Of a stretch of DNA of 64,000 nucleotides, positions 1 through 7,982 are shown piece after piece; within the stretch, counting starts at the first letter, position 1; each line of letters opens with the position of its first letter. Source of the DNA: Devosia enhydra. Its GTDB lineage: Bacteria > Pseudomonadota > Alphaproteobacteria > Rhizobiales > Devosiaceae. The position numbers and the translations under genes were made by a program. The stretch covers positions 1,273,528-1,337,527 of the forward strand of contig NZ_FPKU01000001.1 of NCBI RefSeq assembly GCF_900119845.1. Reading direction: 5' to 3'. A model generated the notes under the pieces. That model had not been told where the DNA came from, did not search any database, and was given only the letters and a program-made list of their open reading frames with translations.

Positions 1-818
1 TTGCCTGGCTGGGCGGACACGCGCTGGCCCTGGGCCTGGCAATGCTGATTCTCGCCATCGGCTATGTCTCGGCACGCTGGCTATCAGGCGTGATCAAGCG
101 CCTGCTGCCGCGCGCCTATGGCGTCGACAAGAACTTCACGCCGCTCCTCGCCCAGGCCACCTATTACGGCGTCATCGTGCTGTCGGTGGTGATGGCGCTC
201 AATCTTGTGGGCGTGCAATCGACGTCGATTCTCGCCGTGCTCGGCGCGGCCGGCCTTGCCATCGCGCTGGCGCTGCAGGGCACGCTGTCCAACATCGCCT
301 CGGGCCTGATGCTCGTGCTGCTGCGGCCCGTCGCGATCGGGGAATACATCACAAGTGATGGCGGGGTGTCCGGCATCGTCGTCGAGATCGGGCTTTTCGG
401 CACCCGTCTGCGGACCACCAGCGGCCTCTATGTCTTCATCCCGAACCAGAAGCTCTTCGCCTCGGCGATCACCAATCACAGCCGGGAGGTGCGCAGGCGC
501 GTCGATATCACGGTCACCATGCCCGATGCGCTCGATATCGCCCGCGCCCGCAAGGTGCTGCTGCGGATCGCCACCAGCGATCGCCGCGTGCTCGTCGATC
601 CGGCGCCCACCGTGCATGTCGACAGTTTTTCGGGCTCGTCGGTCACCCTCCAGCTGCGGGCCTGGACGCAGACGCCCGACTACCTGCCGACGCTCTATGC
701 CCTGACCGAGGAGGCAAAGCTCGCGCTCGACAGGGCGCTGACGGGAGAGGAGCGCAGCCAGATCAATGTCGTGCCCGACCAGACCACGCCGCGCCCCGAC
801 AGCATTCCCAAGCCATAA
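1..818 (+). CDS. Mechanosensitive ion channel protein, MscS family (5' end outside window)
   Basis: Small-conductance mechanosensitive channel of the inner membrane, expected to release solutes on osmotic downshock. The reading frame is open from the first bases of the window, so the N-terminus is missing; about 270 residues are visible. They show hydrophobic segments, then the Ala/Gly-rich pore helix (GAAGLAIALALQGTLSNIAS) and the beta domain that follows it (IGEYI, then PNQKLFASAITNHSR), which are hallmarks of the MscS fold. The C-terminus is short and Pro-rich (TTPRPDSIPKP). The convergent msrA gene ends 6 bp downstream. The family call is firm. The subtype cannot be decided without the N-terminal membrane segments. 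Confidence 0.9.
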   Translation, partial: AWLGGHALALGLAMLILAIGYVSARWLSGVIKRLLPRAYGVDKNFTPLLAQATYYGVIVLSVVMALNLVGVQSTSILAVLGAAGLAIALALQGTLSNIASGLMLVLLRPVAIGEYITSDGGVSGIVVEIGLFGTRLRTTSGLYVFIPNQKLFASAITNHSREVRRRVDITVTMPDALDIARARKVLLRIATSDRRVLVDPAPTVHVDSFSGSSVTLQLRAWTQTPDYLPTLYALTEEAKLALDRALTGEERSQINVVPDQTTPRPDSIPKP

Positions 819-824
819 GGCGGC

Positions 825-1460
825 TCAGGAGGCCGGGTTGTCCTTGGTACCGAGAAGCGCCTTGTCGCCCCAGATCTCGCGCAGCCGCGCATCGCGGCCG
901 CAGAAGAAGCGGTACGAGGTGTAGTGGGCGGCGTTGTTGATGTAGAAATCCTGATGATAATCTTCGGCGCGGTAGAAGGTCTTGCCCTCGACGATGGCGG
1001 TGGCCGGCGTCCGTCCGAGCTCTGCCTTCACGGCCTCTTTGCTGGCCTCGGCGGCGGCGGTCTCGTCGGGGCTGGCGGTAAAGATGCCTGTGCGGTAGCT
1101 CGGCCCCTTGTCGCAGAACTGGCCCTCGGCATCGAAGGGATCGACCGAATGCCAGAAGACCGTCAGCAGCTTGTCGTAGGACGTCACGGTCGGGTCGTAA
1201 GTCACTTCCACCGCTTCGTAATGTCCGGTGGTCTTATCGCGGGTGACGGTATCGTAAGTGGCCGTCGCCGCTTCCCCGCCGATATAGCCCGAGACCGTGG
1301 CGGTCACCCCCTGCACCTTGTCGAAATCCGATTCCACGCACCAGAAGCACCCGCCGGCGAACACGGCGGTCGCCGTCTGCTGGGCTGCGGCGGGAAGCGC
1401 GGGCGCCCAACTCAGCGCGACGGCAAGGGCGAGCGTGAAAACTTGGTTCGAAATCCGCAT
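825..1460 (-). CDS. msrA: Peptide-methionine (S)-S-oxide reductase MsrA, exported
   Basis: Reduces methionine-S-sulfoxide in oxidised proteins. The catalytic motif GCFWC lies at residues 37-41 of 211, followed by typical MsrA blocks (GYIGG, HYEAVEVTYDP, FWHSVDP, YRTGIF, AEDYHQ). The start at 1460 has a GGAGA ribosome site just upstream and gives a Sec-type signal peptide (hydrophobic core LALAVALSWAPALPAAA, likely cleavage before QQ). The enzyme is therefore probably periplasmic, unlike the usual cytosolic MsrA. A longer frame reaches 1523 but would put an Arg-rich stretch before the signal peptide. No msrB is adjacent. Confidence 0.93.
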   Translation of the reverse strand: MRISNQVFTLALAVALSWAPALPAAAQQTATAVFAGGCFWCVESDFDKVQGVTATVSGYIGGEAATATYDTVTRDKTTGHYEAVEVTYDPTVTSYDKLLTVFWHSVDPFDAEGQFCDKGPSYRTGIFTASPDETAAAEASKEAVKAELGRTPATAIVEGKTFYRAEDYHQDFYINNAAHYTSYRFFCGRDARLREIWGDKALLGTKDNPAS

Positions 1461-1548
1461 GAGGGTCTCCCGTGGCGCGCTTCTGCGCCCGCAAGGAGTG
1501 CCCCGAGGCGGATCGAAGCTCAAGACAAAGTTCCGTTAACCCGGGGCC

Positions 1549-1848
1549 TCACTCGTTGCGCAGCAGGGCGCGGAAGGTCTCGAAATCGAGCACGTTGTTA
1601 CGCGGCCGCTGCGGCCGGTGCGGGGTCTCGTCCATGAGCTGGATGGTGCGCTCTATGATCTGTCGCAGTTGCAGCGAATGGATATCCTCATCGCGCAGCA
1701 TCGATGCCGCGCGCTGCAGATGATCGCGCGCAAGGAGATAAGTCGGAGGCAATGGGGTCTCCTGAAGCACGGGCCGGGAACCGGACTGTCTGGTTTCGGG
1801 CGCCGACGCCTGAGAATCGCCGGCAACGAGGAGAGTCTGCGCCTGCAT
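1549..1848 (-). CDS. Small conserved-looking hypothetical protein (99 aa)
   Basis: I do not recognise a family. The 99-residue product is hydrophilic, without a signal peptide or membrane segment. The N-terminal half is low-complexity (Ser/Gln/Pro); the C-terminal half looks helical (YLLARDHLQRAASML, then LQLRQIIERTIQLMDE) and ends in VLDFETFRALLRNE. A good AAGGAG ribosome site precedes the ATG, which supports real translation. It is divergent from the aminotransferase at 2024, with a 175-bp AT-richer spacer containing an inverted repeat. Function unknown. Confidence 0.6.
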   Translation of the reverse strand: MQAQTLLVAGDSQASAPETRQSGSRPVLQETPLPPTYLLARDHLQRAASMLRDEDIHSLQLRQIIERTIQLMDETPHRPQRPRNNVLDFETFRALLRNE

Positions 1849-1876
1849 GCTTGTCGGCTCCTTTCCGGCCGATGGT

Positions 1877-1893
1877 CGATTTGAATCAAATCG
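1877..1893. promoter_or_regulatory. Perfect inverted repeat, candidate operator
   Basis: CGATTTG-AAT-CAAATCG, two perfect 7-bp arms with a 3-bp spacer, in the intergenic region between the minus-strand gene at 1549-1848 and the plus-strand aminotransferase. It lies about 30 bp upstream of the minus-strand start. Its size and symmetry suit a dimeric helix-turn-helix regulator, but no regulator gene is adjacent. Regulatory role is inferred. Confidence 0.4.
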
Positions 1894-2023
1894 TCATCAT
1901 TTTCGGTCAAGCCCCTGATTCAATTCTATTATGCATGACAATTTTTCGGCGCTGCCGTCGTCGCACGAGGCTCTGGCGTTAACCTGAGCCCTGATTAGAC
2001 TGCGCCCCGGGGGGAGAGCATTG

Positions 2024-3136
2024 ATGTCCAGCCGCCACTTCACGCCGCTCGCTGCGGGCCTGCCACAGACGGTGCCCTTTGTGGGGCCCGAAGCGATCGA
2101 GCGGCGCGTCGGCCAACCCATCCGGGCCCGCATCGGCGCCAATGAGAGCAATTTCGGTCCCTCGCCACGGGTCATCGCCGCGATGCAGGCGGCGGCGCCC
2201 GAGATCTGGCGCTATGGCGACCCCGAGGTGCATCTGCTGCGCTCGGCGCTGGCGCGGCATCTGGGCGTGCCGCACGCCAATGTCGTTGTGGGAGAAGGCA
2301 TAGACGGGCTGCACGGCCTCATCGCCCGGCTGGTGATCGCACCGGGCGATGTGGCGGTCACTTCGCTGGGCGCCTATCCCACCTTCAACTACCATGTGAC
2401 CGGTTTCGGCGGCCGCATCAGTTTCGTGCCCTATGCCGGCGATCGCGAGGACCTCGAGGGCCTTCTCGCCGCCACCCGGCGCGAGGAGCGCTGCAAGGTC
2501 GTCTATCTCTCCAACCCCGACAATCCGATGGGGAGCTGGTGGAGCGCCGCCGACCTCGAGGCCTTCATCGCCGCCGTGCCCGAGCATGTGCTCATTCTGC
2601 TCGATGAAGCCTATTGCGAGACCGCCCCTGCCGGCACCCTGCCCGACCTCGATAGCGCACGGCCAAATCTCATTCGCACCCGCACCTTCTCCAAGGCCTA
2701 TGGCCTTGCCGGGATGCGGGTGGGCTACGGCATCGGGGAGGCCGGCTTCATCGCCGGCTTCGATGCGGTGCGCAATCATTTCGGTGTCACCCGCATGGGC
2801 CAGGTAGCGGCGCTCGCAGCGCTCGAGGATCAGGCCTGGCTGACCGAGGTCGTACAGCGCATCACCGCAGCACGCGACCGCATCGGGGCCATCGCCGCAG
2901 ACAGCGGCCTCGTCGCCCTGCCCTCGGCGACAAATTTCGTCGCCGTCGACTGCGGCCGCGACGGCGCCTATGCGCTTGCCGTGCTCAAGGCGCTCGAAGC
3001 GCGCGGCGTCTTCGTGCGCAAGCCGATGGCGCACCCGCTCGATCGCTGCATCAGGATCAGCGCCGGCCTTCCCGCCGATCTCGATATTCTCGCTGACGAA
3101 TTGCCCCGCGCTCTGAAAGCCGCCGATGGCGCGTGA
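2024..3136 (+). CDS. PLP-dependent aminotransferase, histidinol-phosphate aminotransferase (HisC)-like
   Basis: Fold-type I class I/II aminotransferase of about 370 residues. HisC-like marks: NESNFGPSPRV near the N-terminus (substrate region), YPTFNYH, YLSNPDNPMG, the LLDEAYCE block, and the PLP-lysine block TFSKAYGLAGMRVGYG. The C-terminal RISAGLP is also typical. The start at 2024 follows a GGGGAGAG ribosome site; a TTG lies one codon upstream. Substrate cannot be read from sequence: no his genes are near, so an aromatic or other amino acid is as likely as histidinol phosphate. It overlaps the next gene by 11 bp, suggesting coupled translation. Confidence 0.85.
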   Translation: MSSRHFTPLAAGLPQTVPFVGPEAIERRVGQPIRARIGANESNFGPSPRVIAAMQAAAPEIWRYGDPEVHLLRSALARHLGVPHANVVVGEGIDGLHGLIARLVIAPGDVAVTSLGAYPTFNYHVTGFGGRISFVPYAGDREDLEGLLAATRREERCKVVYLSNPDNPMGSWWSAADLEAFIAAVPEHVLILLDEAYCETAPAGTLPDLDSARPNLIRTRTFSKAYGLAGMRVGYGIGEAGFIAGFDAVRNHFGVTRMGQVAALAALEDQAWLTEVVQRITAARDRIGAIAADSGLVALPSATNFVAVDCGRDGAYALAVLKALEARGVFVRKPMAHPLDRCIRISAGLPADLDILADELPRALKAADGA

Positions 3137-3557
3137 GCAGCGGCCGCCCCCGCGCCGCCTTCCCTCGCCAGTGCGGCTTTATGCTCGCGTCGCGCTCGCC
3201 GCGGTTTTGTCGGGCCTCGTGGTGGCCAGCGTCGGGCTCGAGCGGATGAGCATCGTGCTGGGGCTGGCCTATGCGGCGATCGGGCTGCTGTCGTTCCTGA
3301 CCTATGGCGTCGACAAGCGGCTCGCCGAGGCGGGCGGCTGGCGGATACCCGAAAACCAGCTGCACCTGCTCGATCTGCTCTGCGGCATCATCGGCGGGCT
3401 TCTGGGCCAGCTCGCCTTCCGGCACAAGATTTCCAAGCCGGGCTTCGGCGCCACGAGTTTCGTGATCGCCGCGCTGCATGCCGGCCTGCTCGGCAGCCTT
3501 GCAACCGGCCTGCTGGATCCGGCAGCGATAGGGTCCCTCGTCGCAGCGTTCGCTTGA
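3126..3557 (+). CDS. DUF1294 family small membrane protein
   Basis: A 143-residue protein with a basic, Pro-rich N-terminus and about three to four hydrophobic segments. The signature YGVDKRLAEAGGWRIPENQLHLLDL, followed by GGLLGQLAFRHKISKPGF (each read here in parts), is the DUF1294 hallmark: the acidic/basic turn after TM2 and the conserved KxxKxxF region. Function unknown in the family. The start lies inside the end of the aminotransferase gene (11-bp overlap), so the two are probably one transcript. A hairpin without a T-run (TGCCGCG/CGCGGCA, 3558-3582) follows the stop. Confidence 0.85.
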   Translation: MAREQRPPPRRLPSPVRLYARVALAAVLSGLVVASVGLERMSIVLGLAYAAIGLLSFLTYGVDKRLAEAGGWRIPENQLHLLDLLCGIIGGLLGQLAFRHKISKPGFGATSFVIAALHAGLLGSLATGLLDPAAIGSLVAAFA

Positions 3558-3596
3558 TGCCGCGCCCAACCGGGACGCGGCACCCGCTTCACGCGT

Positions 3597-5171
3597 TCAG
3601 CTCGCGACGGCTTCCGTGGCGCCCTGGGCCGCGGCCCCGCGCTCGATCATCAGGCGGTTGACGGCGTTGAGATAGGCGCGCGCCGACGCCACCAGCGTAT
3701 CGGGCTCGGCGGCATTGCCCGAGGCGATGCGGCCATTCATCTCGAGCCGCACATGGGCCGAGGCCTGCGCGTCGGTGCCACCGGTCACGCCATCGACGGC
3801 ATAGAGCACCAGATGCGGGTCCTTGCCCACGGCCTGCTTGATGGCGTTGAAGATCGCGTCGACCGAGCCGGTGCCATCGAAGCTGGCGCGCACTTCGCGC
3901 CCATCCACCGACAGCACCAGGTCGCAGCGATGCATGCCGCCGGTCTTGGAGACGACTTCCATGTCCACGAGCCGGATCCGGTCGTCCACCGATCCGGCCT
4001 CGTCATCGACAAGCGCGACGATGTCGGCGTCATAGACGTGCTTCTTGCGGTCAGCCAGGTCCTTGAAGCGCTGGAACGCTTCCTGGAAGGCGTTTTCGCC
4101 CAGCTCGTAGCCCAGTTCGCGCAGCTTGTCCTTGAAGGCGGCGCGGCCCGAATGCTTGCCCATCACCAGAGTCGTTTCCTTGATGCCCACGCTTTCGGGC
4201 GTCATGATCTCGTAAGTCTGGGCATTCTTGAGCATGCCATCCTGATGGATGCCGCTCTCATGGGCGAAGGCGTTCTTGCCCACGATGGCCTTGTTGTACT
4301 GCACGGGGAAATTCGCTGCCGCCGATACGATGCGGCTGGCGCGGCTGAGATGAGTCGATTCGATATTGGTCGCGTAAGGCATGGCATCGGCGCGGGTGCG
4401 CAGCGCCATCACGATCTCCTCGAGCGCCGCATTGCCGGCGCGTTCGCCCAGCCCGTTGATCGTGCACTCCACCTGCCGCGCGCCGCCGCGCACAGCAGCC
4501 AGCGAATTGGCCACCGCCAGCCCCAGATCATTATGGCAATGGGCCGAGAAGATGACCGTGTCGGCGCCCGGCACGCGCTCGATGATCGAGCGGAACATCG
4601 CCTCATGTTCTTCAGGCACGGCATAGCCCACAGTGTCGGGCAGGTTGATCGTCGTCGCCCCGGCGCGGATGGCCAGTTCCACGCAGCGCGCCAGATAGTC
4701 GATGGGGGTGCGCGTCGCGTCCATCGCGCTCCACTCGACATTGTCGGTGAGGTTGCGCGCCTGTGCCACAGTAGCGCTGATGATCTCCAGAACCTGCTCC
4801 TCGGTCTTTTTCATCTGATGGGCCAGATGGATCGGCGAGGTGGAGACGAAGGTATGGATGCGGCCCTGCCGGGCATGGCGGACGGCCTCGCCGGCCCGCG
4901 CGATATCGGCTGGAATGGCGCGGGCGAGGCCGGCGACCACGGCATTCTTCACATGCTTGGCAACAGCCACCACCGCTTCGAAATCGCCATTCGAGGCGAT
5001 GGGAAAGCCGGCTTCGATGATGTCGACGCCCATCTCGTCGAGGGCTTCGGCCACCTGCAGTTTTTCGTCCAGCGTCATCGTGGCGCCGGGGCTCTGCTCG
5101 CCATCGCGCAGCGTGGTGTCGAAAATGAAGACGCGTTCGGTGTTGCTCGTACCGGTTGCAGCAGCGCTCAT
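3597..5171 (-). CDS. leuA: 2-isopropylmalate synthase
   Basis: First committed step of leucine synthesis: acetyl-CoA plus 2-oxoisovalerate to 2-isopropylmalate. 524 residues, the usual long form. N-terminal [12 protein letters not shown] (from residue 18) and the metal-binding HCHNDLGLA motif define the DRE-TIM barrel. [14 protein letters not shown] and HESGIHQDG follow, and the C-terminal third carries the LeuA allosteric (leucine-feedback) domain. The ATG has AAGGA eight bases upstream. The leader upstream (5172-5418) holds a leucine-rich mini-ORF and alternative stems, so attenuation by leucine supply is possible (separate entries). Convergent with the DUF1294 gene. Confidence 0.97.
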   Translation of the reverse strand: MSAAATGTSNTERVFIFDTTLRDGEQSPGATMTLDEKLQVAEALDEMGVDIIEAGFPIASNGDFEAVVAVAKHVKNAVVAGLARAIPADIARAGEAVRHARQGRIHTFVSTSPIHLAHQMKKTEEQVLEIISATVAQARNLTDNVEWSAMDATRTPIDYLARCVELAIRAGATTINLPDTVGYAVPEEHEAMFRSIIERVPGADTVIFSAHCHNDLGLAVANSLAAVRGGARQVECTINGLGERAGNAALEEIVMALRTRADAMPYATNIESTHLSRASRIVSAAANFPVQYNKAIVGKNAFAHESGIHQDGMLKNAQTYEIMTPESVGIKETTLVMGKHSGRAAFKDKLRELGYELGENAFQEAFQRFKDLADRKKHVYDADIVALVDDEAGSVDDRIRLVDMEVVSKTGGMHRCDLVLSVDGREVRASFDGTGSVDAIFNAIKQAVGKDPHLVLYAVDGVTGGTDAQASAHVRLEMNGRIASGNAAEPDTLVASARAYLNAVNRLMIERGAAAQGATEAVAS

Positions 5172-5186
5172 AAATCTGGTCCTTGG

Positions 5187-5296
5187 AAAACCGGCCGGGG
5201 CAAAAGCCTCACGCAGCCGGACGAATTATCGTTCGGTCGGTTTTATCTGCACTCCCCTGACCACCCGTCCGCATGCGGACCGCCGGTACTCAGGGG
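5187..5296 (-). promoter_or_regulatory. Candidate leuA leader with alternative stems (attenuator-like)
   Basis: Between the leucine-rich mini-ORF and leuA. On the minus strand a strong hairpin starts at the mini-ORF stop (CCCCTGA 5296-5290 with TCAGGGG 5260-5254, enclosing the palindrome GTCCGCATGCGGAC at 5267-5280). Further down, bases 5196-5187 (GGCCGGTTTT) can pair either with CCGGC at 5220-5216, giving a terminator-like stem ending in TTTT, or with AAAACCGACC at 5244-5235 (9 of 10 pairs). The two pairings exclude each other, as in an attenuator. The T-run is only four bases long, so the call is tentative. The rest of 5172-5543 holds no other gene I can support. Confidence 0.4.
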
Positions 5297-5409
5297 CTGA
5301 TAAGGAGAAGGAGCGCGGGAAGCAGCAGCAAGGCAACAGCGATCATCGCCCGGCTCACAATGGCCTGGCGCTCGCTGGCTGCAATGGCGATGGCGCGGTT
5401 GCGCTGCAT
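5290..5409 (-). CDS. Leucine-rich mini-ORF upstream of leuA, candidate leader peptide
   Basis: 39 codons from the ATG at 5409 (42 from an in-frame ATG at 5418), GGAAG just upstream. The product starts MQRNRAIAIAASERQ and ends in IAVALLLLPALLLLISP: eight Leu codons within nine positions (TTG CTG CTG CTT, Pro-Ala, CTC CTT CTC CTT), then Ile-Ser-Pro-stop. The stop codon lies in the base of a hairpin, and leuA starts 118 bases further on. This is what a leucine-sensing leader peptide would look like. The alternative is a tiny single-pass membrane protein. It is longer than textbook leader peptides, so I rate it even odds. Confidence 0.4.
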   Translation of the reverse strand: MQRNRAIAIAASERQAIVSRAMIAVALLLLPALLLLISP

Positions 5410-5543
5410 GGCTTCCATCCGGTTGCGCGTGCACCATGCCGCATGCAGCCAGGGTGTGCAAGCGCTGATTGCCGGCGGGGATAGCCATCGACAGAACGAA
5501 GTGCTCGGGCACCGGCGTGCCGGGGCCCGTTACGCGAGAGGCA

Positions 5544-6017
5544 TCAGGCCGCGAGCCGGTCCACATGCGACACAAGATTATCCATCGTGCGTGCCGTACC
5601 GACGTCGATCCCGAGCTTCAGATACATGTCCAGATGCTCATCCGAACCGCAAGTGATGCACACGGTCATCAGTGTGCCCCCATCCCGGTCATCGAGAGTG
5701 ACACGCCCCAGCGCGCCATTGGCGTCGAATACCAGCGTGTCCGGGGCGGCGATCTCTTTATACACCCCCGTGAATGGCATATGCGGCTGACCGGCGGGCA
5801 CGAAGGCAAAGCCGCCGCCAATCCGAAGATCGATTTCGCAACGGGCGAGCGGCGCGCCTGAAGGGTCCCACCACATGCGGACATGGTCGGGCTCCGTCCA
5901 GGCGGCAAAGACCTTCGCCGGCGACGCGGCGAACCGCCGCCAGAGTGTGATGGTGTGGGCCTGCCGATCGATGGCGATCGTCTGGGCCGGGGTCGAACGT
6001 TCGGCATTCGCAAGCAT
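5544..6017 (-). CDS. SRPBCC (AHSA1/START-like) domain protein
   Basis: 157-residue single-domain protein of the activator-of-Hsp90-ATPase-like/START fold. Recognisable blocks: RRFAASPAKVFAAWTEPDHVRMWW near the N-terminus, IDLRIGGGFAF, the FTGVYKEIAAPDTLVF strand and the C-terminal helix DNLVSHVDRL. Such proteins bind hydrophobic ligands in a central cavity; most in this branch have no assigned ligand. The start ATG overlaps the stop of the upstream arsR gene by one base (TGATG), so the two are cotranscribed and coupled. This ArsR-SRPBCC pairing is common in bacteria. Confidence 0.88.
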   Translation of the reverse strand: MLANAERSTPAQTIAIDRQAHTITLWRRFAASPAKVFAAWTEPDHVRMWWDPSGAPLARCEIDLRIGGGFAFVPAGQPHMPFTGVYKEIAAPDTLVFDANGALGRVTLDDRDGGTLMTVCITCGSDEHLDMYLKLGIDVGTARTMDNLVSHVDRLAA

Positions 6018-6352
6018 CACTTGTCCTCCATGGTGCCCAGATGGGCGTCGAGATTGTCGAGCCGCTGTTCCCATTGCCGCTGGAACGGCTCGATCCAGTC
6101 GGCAATTGCCTTCAGGCCGTGCGGCGATAGTCGCCGGGGCCGGCGCTGCGCCTCACGGCCCGTTTCCACCAGTCCCGCTTCTTCGAGCACCTTGAGGTGC
6201 TTGGAGACGGTCGGCTGGGTGAGATTGAACGGTGCCATGAGTTCGCTGACGCTCGCCTCCCCCGCTGCCAGCCGAACAAGCATGGCACGGCGGGTCGGGT
6301 CGGCCAGCGCTCCAAAAATGGCATCCAACTGCGTTTGCTTTTGTATTTCCAT
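6017..6352 (-). CDS. ArsR/SmtB-family winged-helix transcriptional regulator
   Basis: 111 residues. LDAIFGALADPTRRAMLVRL and the recognition region LTQPTVSKHLKVLEEAGLV are classic for the ArsR fold. No cysteine metal site is present in the DNA-recognition helix (ELMAPFNLTQ replaces the ELCVC-type motif), so it is unlikely to sense metals. It belongs with regulators that partner SRPBCC proteins. A promoter and palindrome sit directly on the start codon (see 6356-6387), suggesting autorepression and a leaderless transcript; no ribosome site is visible upstream of the ATG. Confidence 0.92.
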   Translation of the reverse strand: MEIQKQTQLDAIFGALADPTRRAMLVRLAAGEASVSELMAPFNLTQPTVSKHLKVLEEAGLVETGREAQRRPRRLSPHGLKAIADWIEPFQRQWEQRLDNLDAHLGTMEDK

Positions 6353-6355
6353 TAA

Positions 6356-6387
6356 GCTATATAGCCATCTATCAATGTAAGAGTCAA
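6356..6387 (-). promoter_or_regulatory. arsR promoter with overlapping 10-bp palindrome
   Basis: Read on the minus strand: TTGACT (6387-6382), an 18-bp spacer, TATATA (6363-6358), then GCTTA and the ATG at 6352. The start of transcription would fall at or within a base or two of the A of the ATG. GCTATATAGC (6356-6365) is a perfect palindrome covering the -10, a good position for an autoregulatory ArsR site. Confidence 0.6.
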
Positions 6388-6421
6388 TGGCCCTTCAAGC
6401 GCCGCGAGCCGCCGCAAATGC

Positions 6422-6450
6422 AAAGCCCGCCAGCGACGCTGACGGGCTTT
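6422..6450 (-). terminator. Rho-independent terminator after the PhzF gene
   Basis: Two 14-bp arms, AAAGCCCGCCAGCG and CGCTGACGGGCTTT, with a single-base loop and one mismatch, 30 bp after the minus-strand stop at 6481. Read on the minus strand the stem ends in GGGCTTT and is followed by GCATTT. Confidence 0.75.
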
Positions 6451-6480
6451 ATAAAGAGACAAGAATGCGCCTTGAGGCGA

Positions 6481-7368
6481 TCAGGCGTCGAGATCGAGCA
6501 CCCCGCGCCCAACGACAACCGCATGTCCGCCGATTCCCGCATGGGTCAGCGCGTCGCCGTCCTTGCGGAGCTGGACGTGGATCAGGCTGGGGCGGCCCAT
6601 CTCGTGGCCTTGCCGGATGCGGTAGGCCGACTGGCCCTCGAGCGCCTCGCGTGCGAGGAGCCCGACCAGCGCCGCCGCGGCCGAACCCGTCGCCGGGTCC
6701 TCGGCGATGCCGGCGAGCGGCGCGAACATACGTGCTGCGAGGTCATTGGCCGGCTCGCCAGGCGTTTCGGTAAAGGCATAGACCTTGCCCATGCCGATCG
6801 GGAACGTCTCCCGCCAGTTCGCCCGCTGCGGCTGCATACGCGCCAGCACGGCCGGCGACCGAACCGGCACGAGGTAGAAGGGCACACCGGCCGACATCAC
6901 GGCCGGCTGGTACGGCCCGAAGCCGATATCCTCGATATCGATGCCCAGCGCGATGGCCAGAGCCGCGGCATCCGGGGGCGAACCGGCCTCGCTCGGCAGC
7001 TTGGGGAGCGCGAATCGGGCAAAGCCCGAACGCTTGTCCATCTGGTCGAGCACGCAGGTCACGACGCCGATCTGCTCTTCGAAGCGGATGGCGGTCGCCC
7101 GCGTCTGTATCGCCAGCGCCACCGCCGAGCCCACCGTGGGGTGGCCTGCAAACGGCAGCTCGGACTTGGGGGTGAAAATCCGCAACGCCGCGGTGTGACG
7201 CTCGGATTTCGCGTCGGTGATGAAGGCGGTCTCAGAAAGATTGAACTCGGCGGCGATCGCCTGCATGCGCACATCGCTCAGATGATCGGCCTTGAACACC
7301 ACGGCGAGCGGATTGCCCTGCAGCCGTTCGGTGGTGAAGACATCGAGCAGGACGTAATCGAGTTTCAT
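6481..7368 (-). CDS. PhzF-family isomerase/epimerase-like protein
   Basis: 295 residues with the two-fold diaminopimelate-epimerase-like architecture of PhzF proteins. N-terminal YVLLDVFTTERLQGNPLAVV, the FTPKSELPFAGHPTVGSAVAL block and the C-terminal FAPLAGIAEDPATGSAAAALVG are family signatures; the first carries the conserved region around the catalytic Glu (NLSETAF). Phenazine genes are absent, so this is one of the many PhzF homologues of unknown substrate. GGGGGA precedes the ATG. A good terminator follows at 6422-6450. Confidence 0.9.
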   Translation of the reverse strand: MKLDYVLLDVFTTERLQGNPLAVVFKADHLSDVRMQAIAAEFNLSETAFITDAKSERHTAALRIFTPKSELPFAGHPTVGSAVALAIQTRATAIRFEEQIGVVTCVLDQMDKRSGFARFALPKLPSEAGSPPDAAALAIALGIDIEDIGFGPYQPAVMSAGVPFYLVPVRSPAVLARMQPQRANWRETFPIGMGKVYAFTETPGEPANDLAARMFAPLAGIAEDPATGSAAAALVGLLAREALEGQSAYRIRQGHEMGRPSLIHVQLRKDGDALTHAGIGGHAVVVGRGVLDLDA

Positions 7369-7435
7369 CGCATTCCCCCGGACAGTCGCAGCCGGGTGTG
7401 CAATCCGGGCCGCGCGCTGTCAAGCAGGCGGCCGC

Positions 7436-7927
7436 TCAGTCGAGCGCGATGGCCGAAATGTCCTTGCCCAGCACCTCGGCGATCGCCGCCACGATGAGCT
7501 TGTGGTCCTCGCGCTCGGGCAGTCCCGAAATGATCGCGGCGCCGATCATGCCGGCATTGGCGATCCGGATCGGAAAGCCGCCGCCCGCCAGAACATAGTC
7601 ATTGGGGTCGAGCCCGCGGCGCGGCGGAAAGACGTCGCCGTCCCAGCTCTTTTCGAGCACGATGCGATAGGTCGATTTGGCGAAGCGCTGCACGGTATTG
7701 GCCTTGCGGCGCACCCAGTGCGGGTTGTCCCCTGTCGTGCCGGCCAGCGCAGAATAAAACAGCGGCCTGTCCCAGGTGCGGACATCGATCACCACGCCCT
7801 GTTGCCGCGATACGGCCATCCGCCGGGCCGCAAGACCGATCTCGAAGGCGACGCCTTCATCGAACTGATGGAACACCAGCGCCTCTTCCTGCGCGATGAT
7901 CCGGCGAATGTCCTCGGCCTTGTCCAT
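7436..7927 (-). CDS. UPF0303 / heme-degrading-domain (HbpS/GlcG-like) protein
   Basis: 163 residues from the ATG at 7927, which has a strong AGGGAGGA ribosome site; the longer frame to 7996 has none. The sequence matches the UPF0303 group of the GlcG/HbpS (DUF336) fold: FDEGVAFEIGLAARRMA, VVIDVRTWDRPLFYSALAGTT, WVRRKANTVQRF and the C-terminal GGGFPIRI...GAAIISGLPEREDH region. Relatives bind haem or small ligands; the biological role of UPF0303 proteins is not settled. Separated by 67 bp from PhzF on the same strand; the two may be cotranscribed. Confidence 0.85.
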   Translation of the reverse strand: MDKAEDIRRIIAQEEALVFHQFDEGVAFEIGLAARRMAVSRQQGVVIDVRTWDRPLFYSALAGTTGDNPHWVRRKANTVQRFAKSTYRIVLEKSWDGDVFPPRRGLDPNDYVLAGGGFPIRIANAGMIGAAIISGLPEREDHKLIVAAIAEVLGKDISAIALD

Positions 7928-7982
7928 GCGGTCCTCCCTGCGACGCCTTTCAGGTGCCATAGAGAGAAGTCCCGAACAAGCC

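Noticed and set aside
3753-5300. 515-codon plus-strand frame antisense to leuA
   Set aside because: Same reason: no ribosome site, no recognisable domains; leuA is certain.
5243-5575. 110-codon minus-strand frame upstream of leuA
   Set aside because: Arbitrary Cys/His/Pro-rich composition; the shorter leucine-rich ORF in another frame is the more interesting reading.
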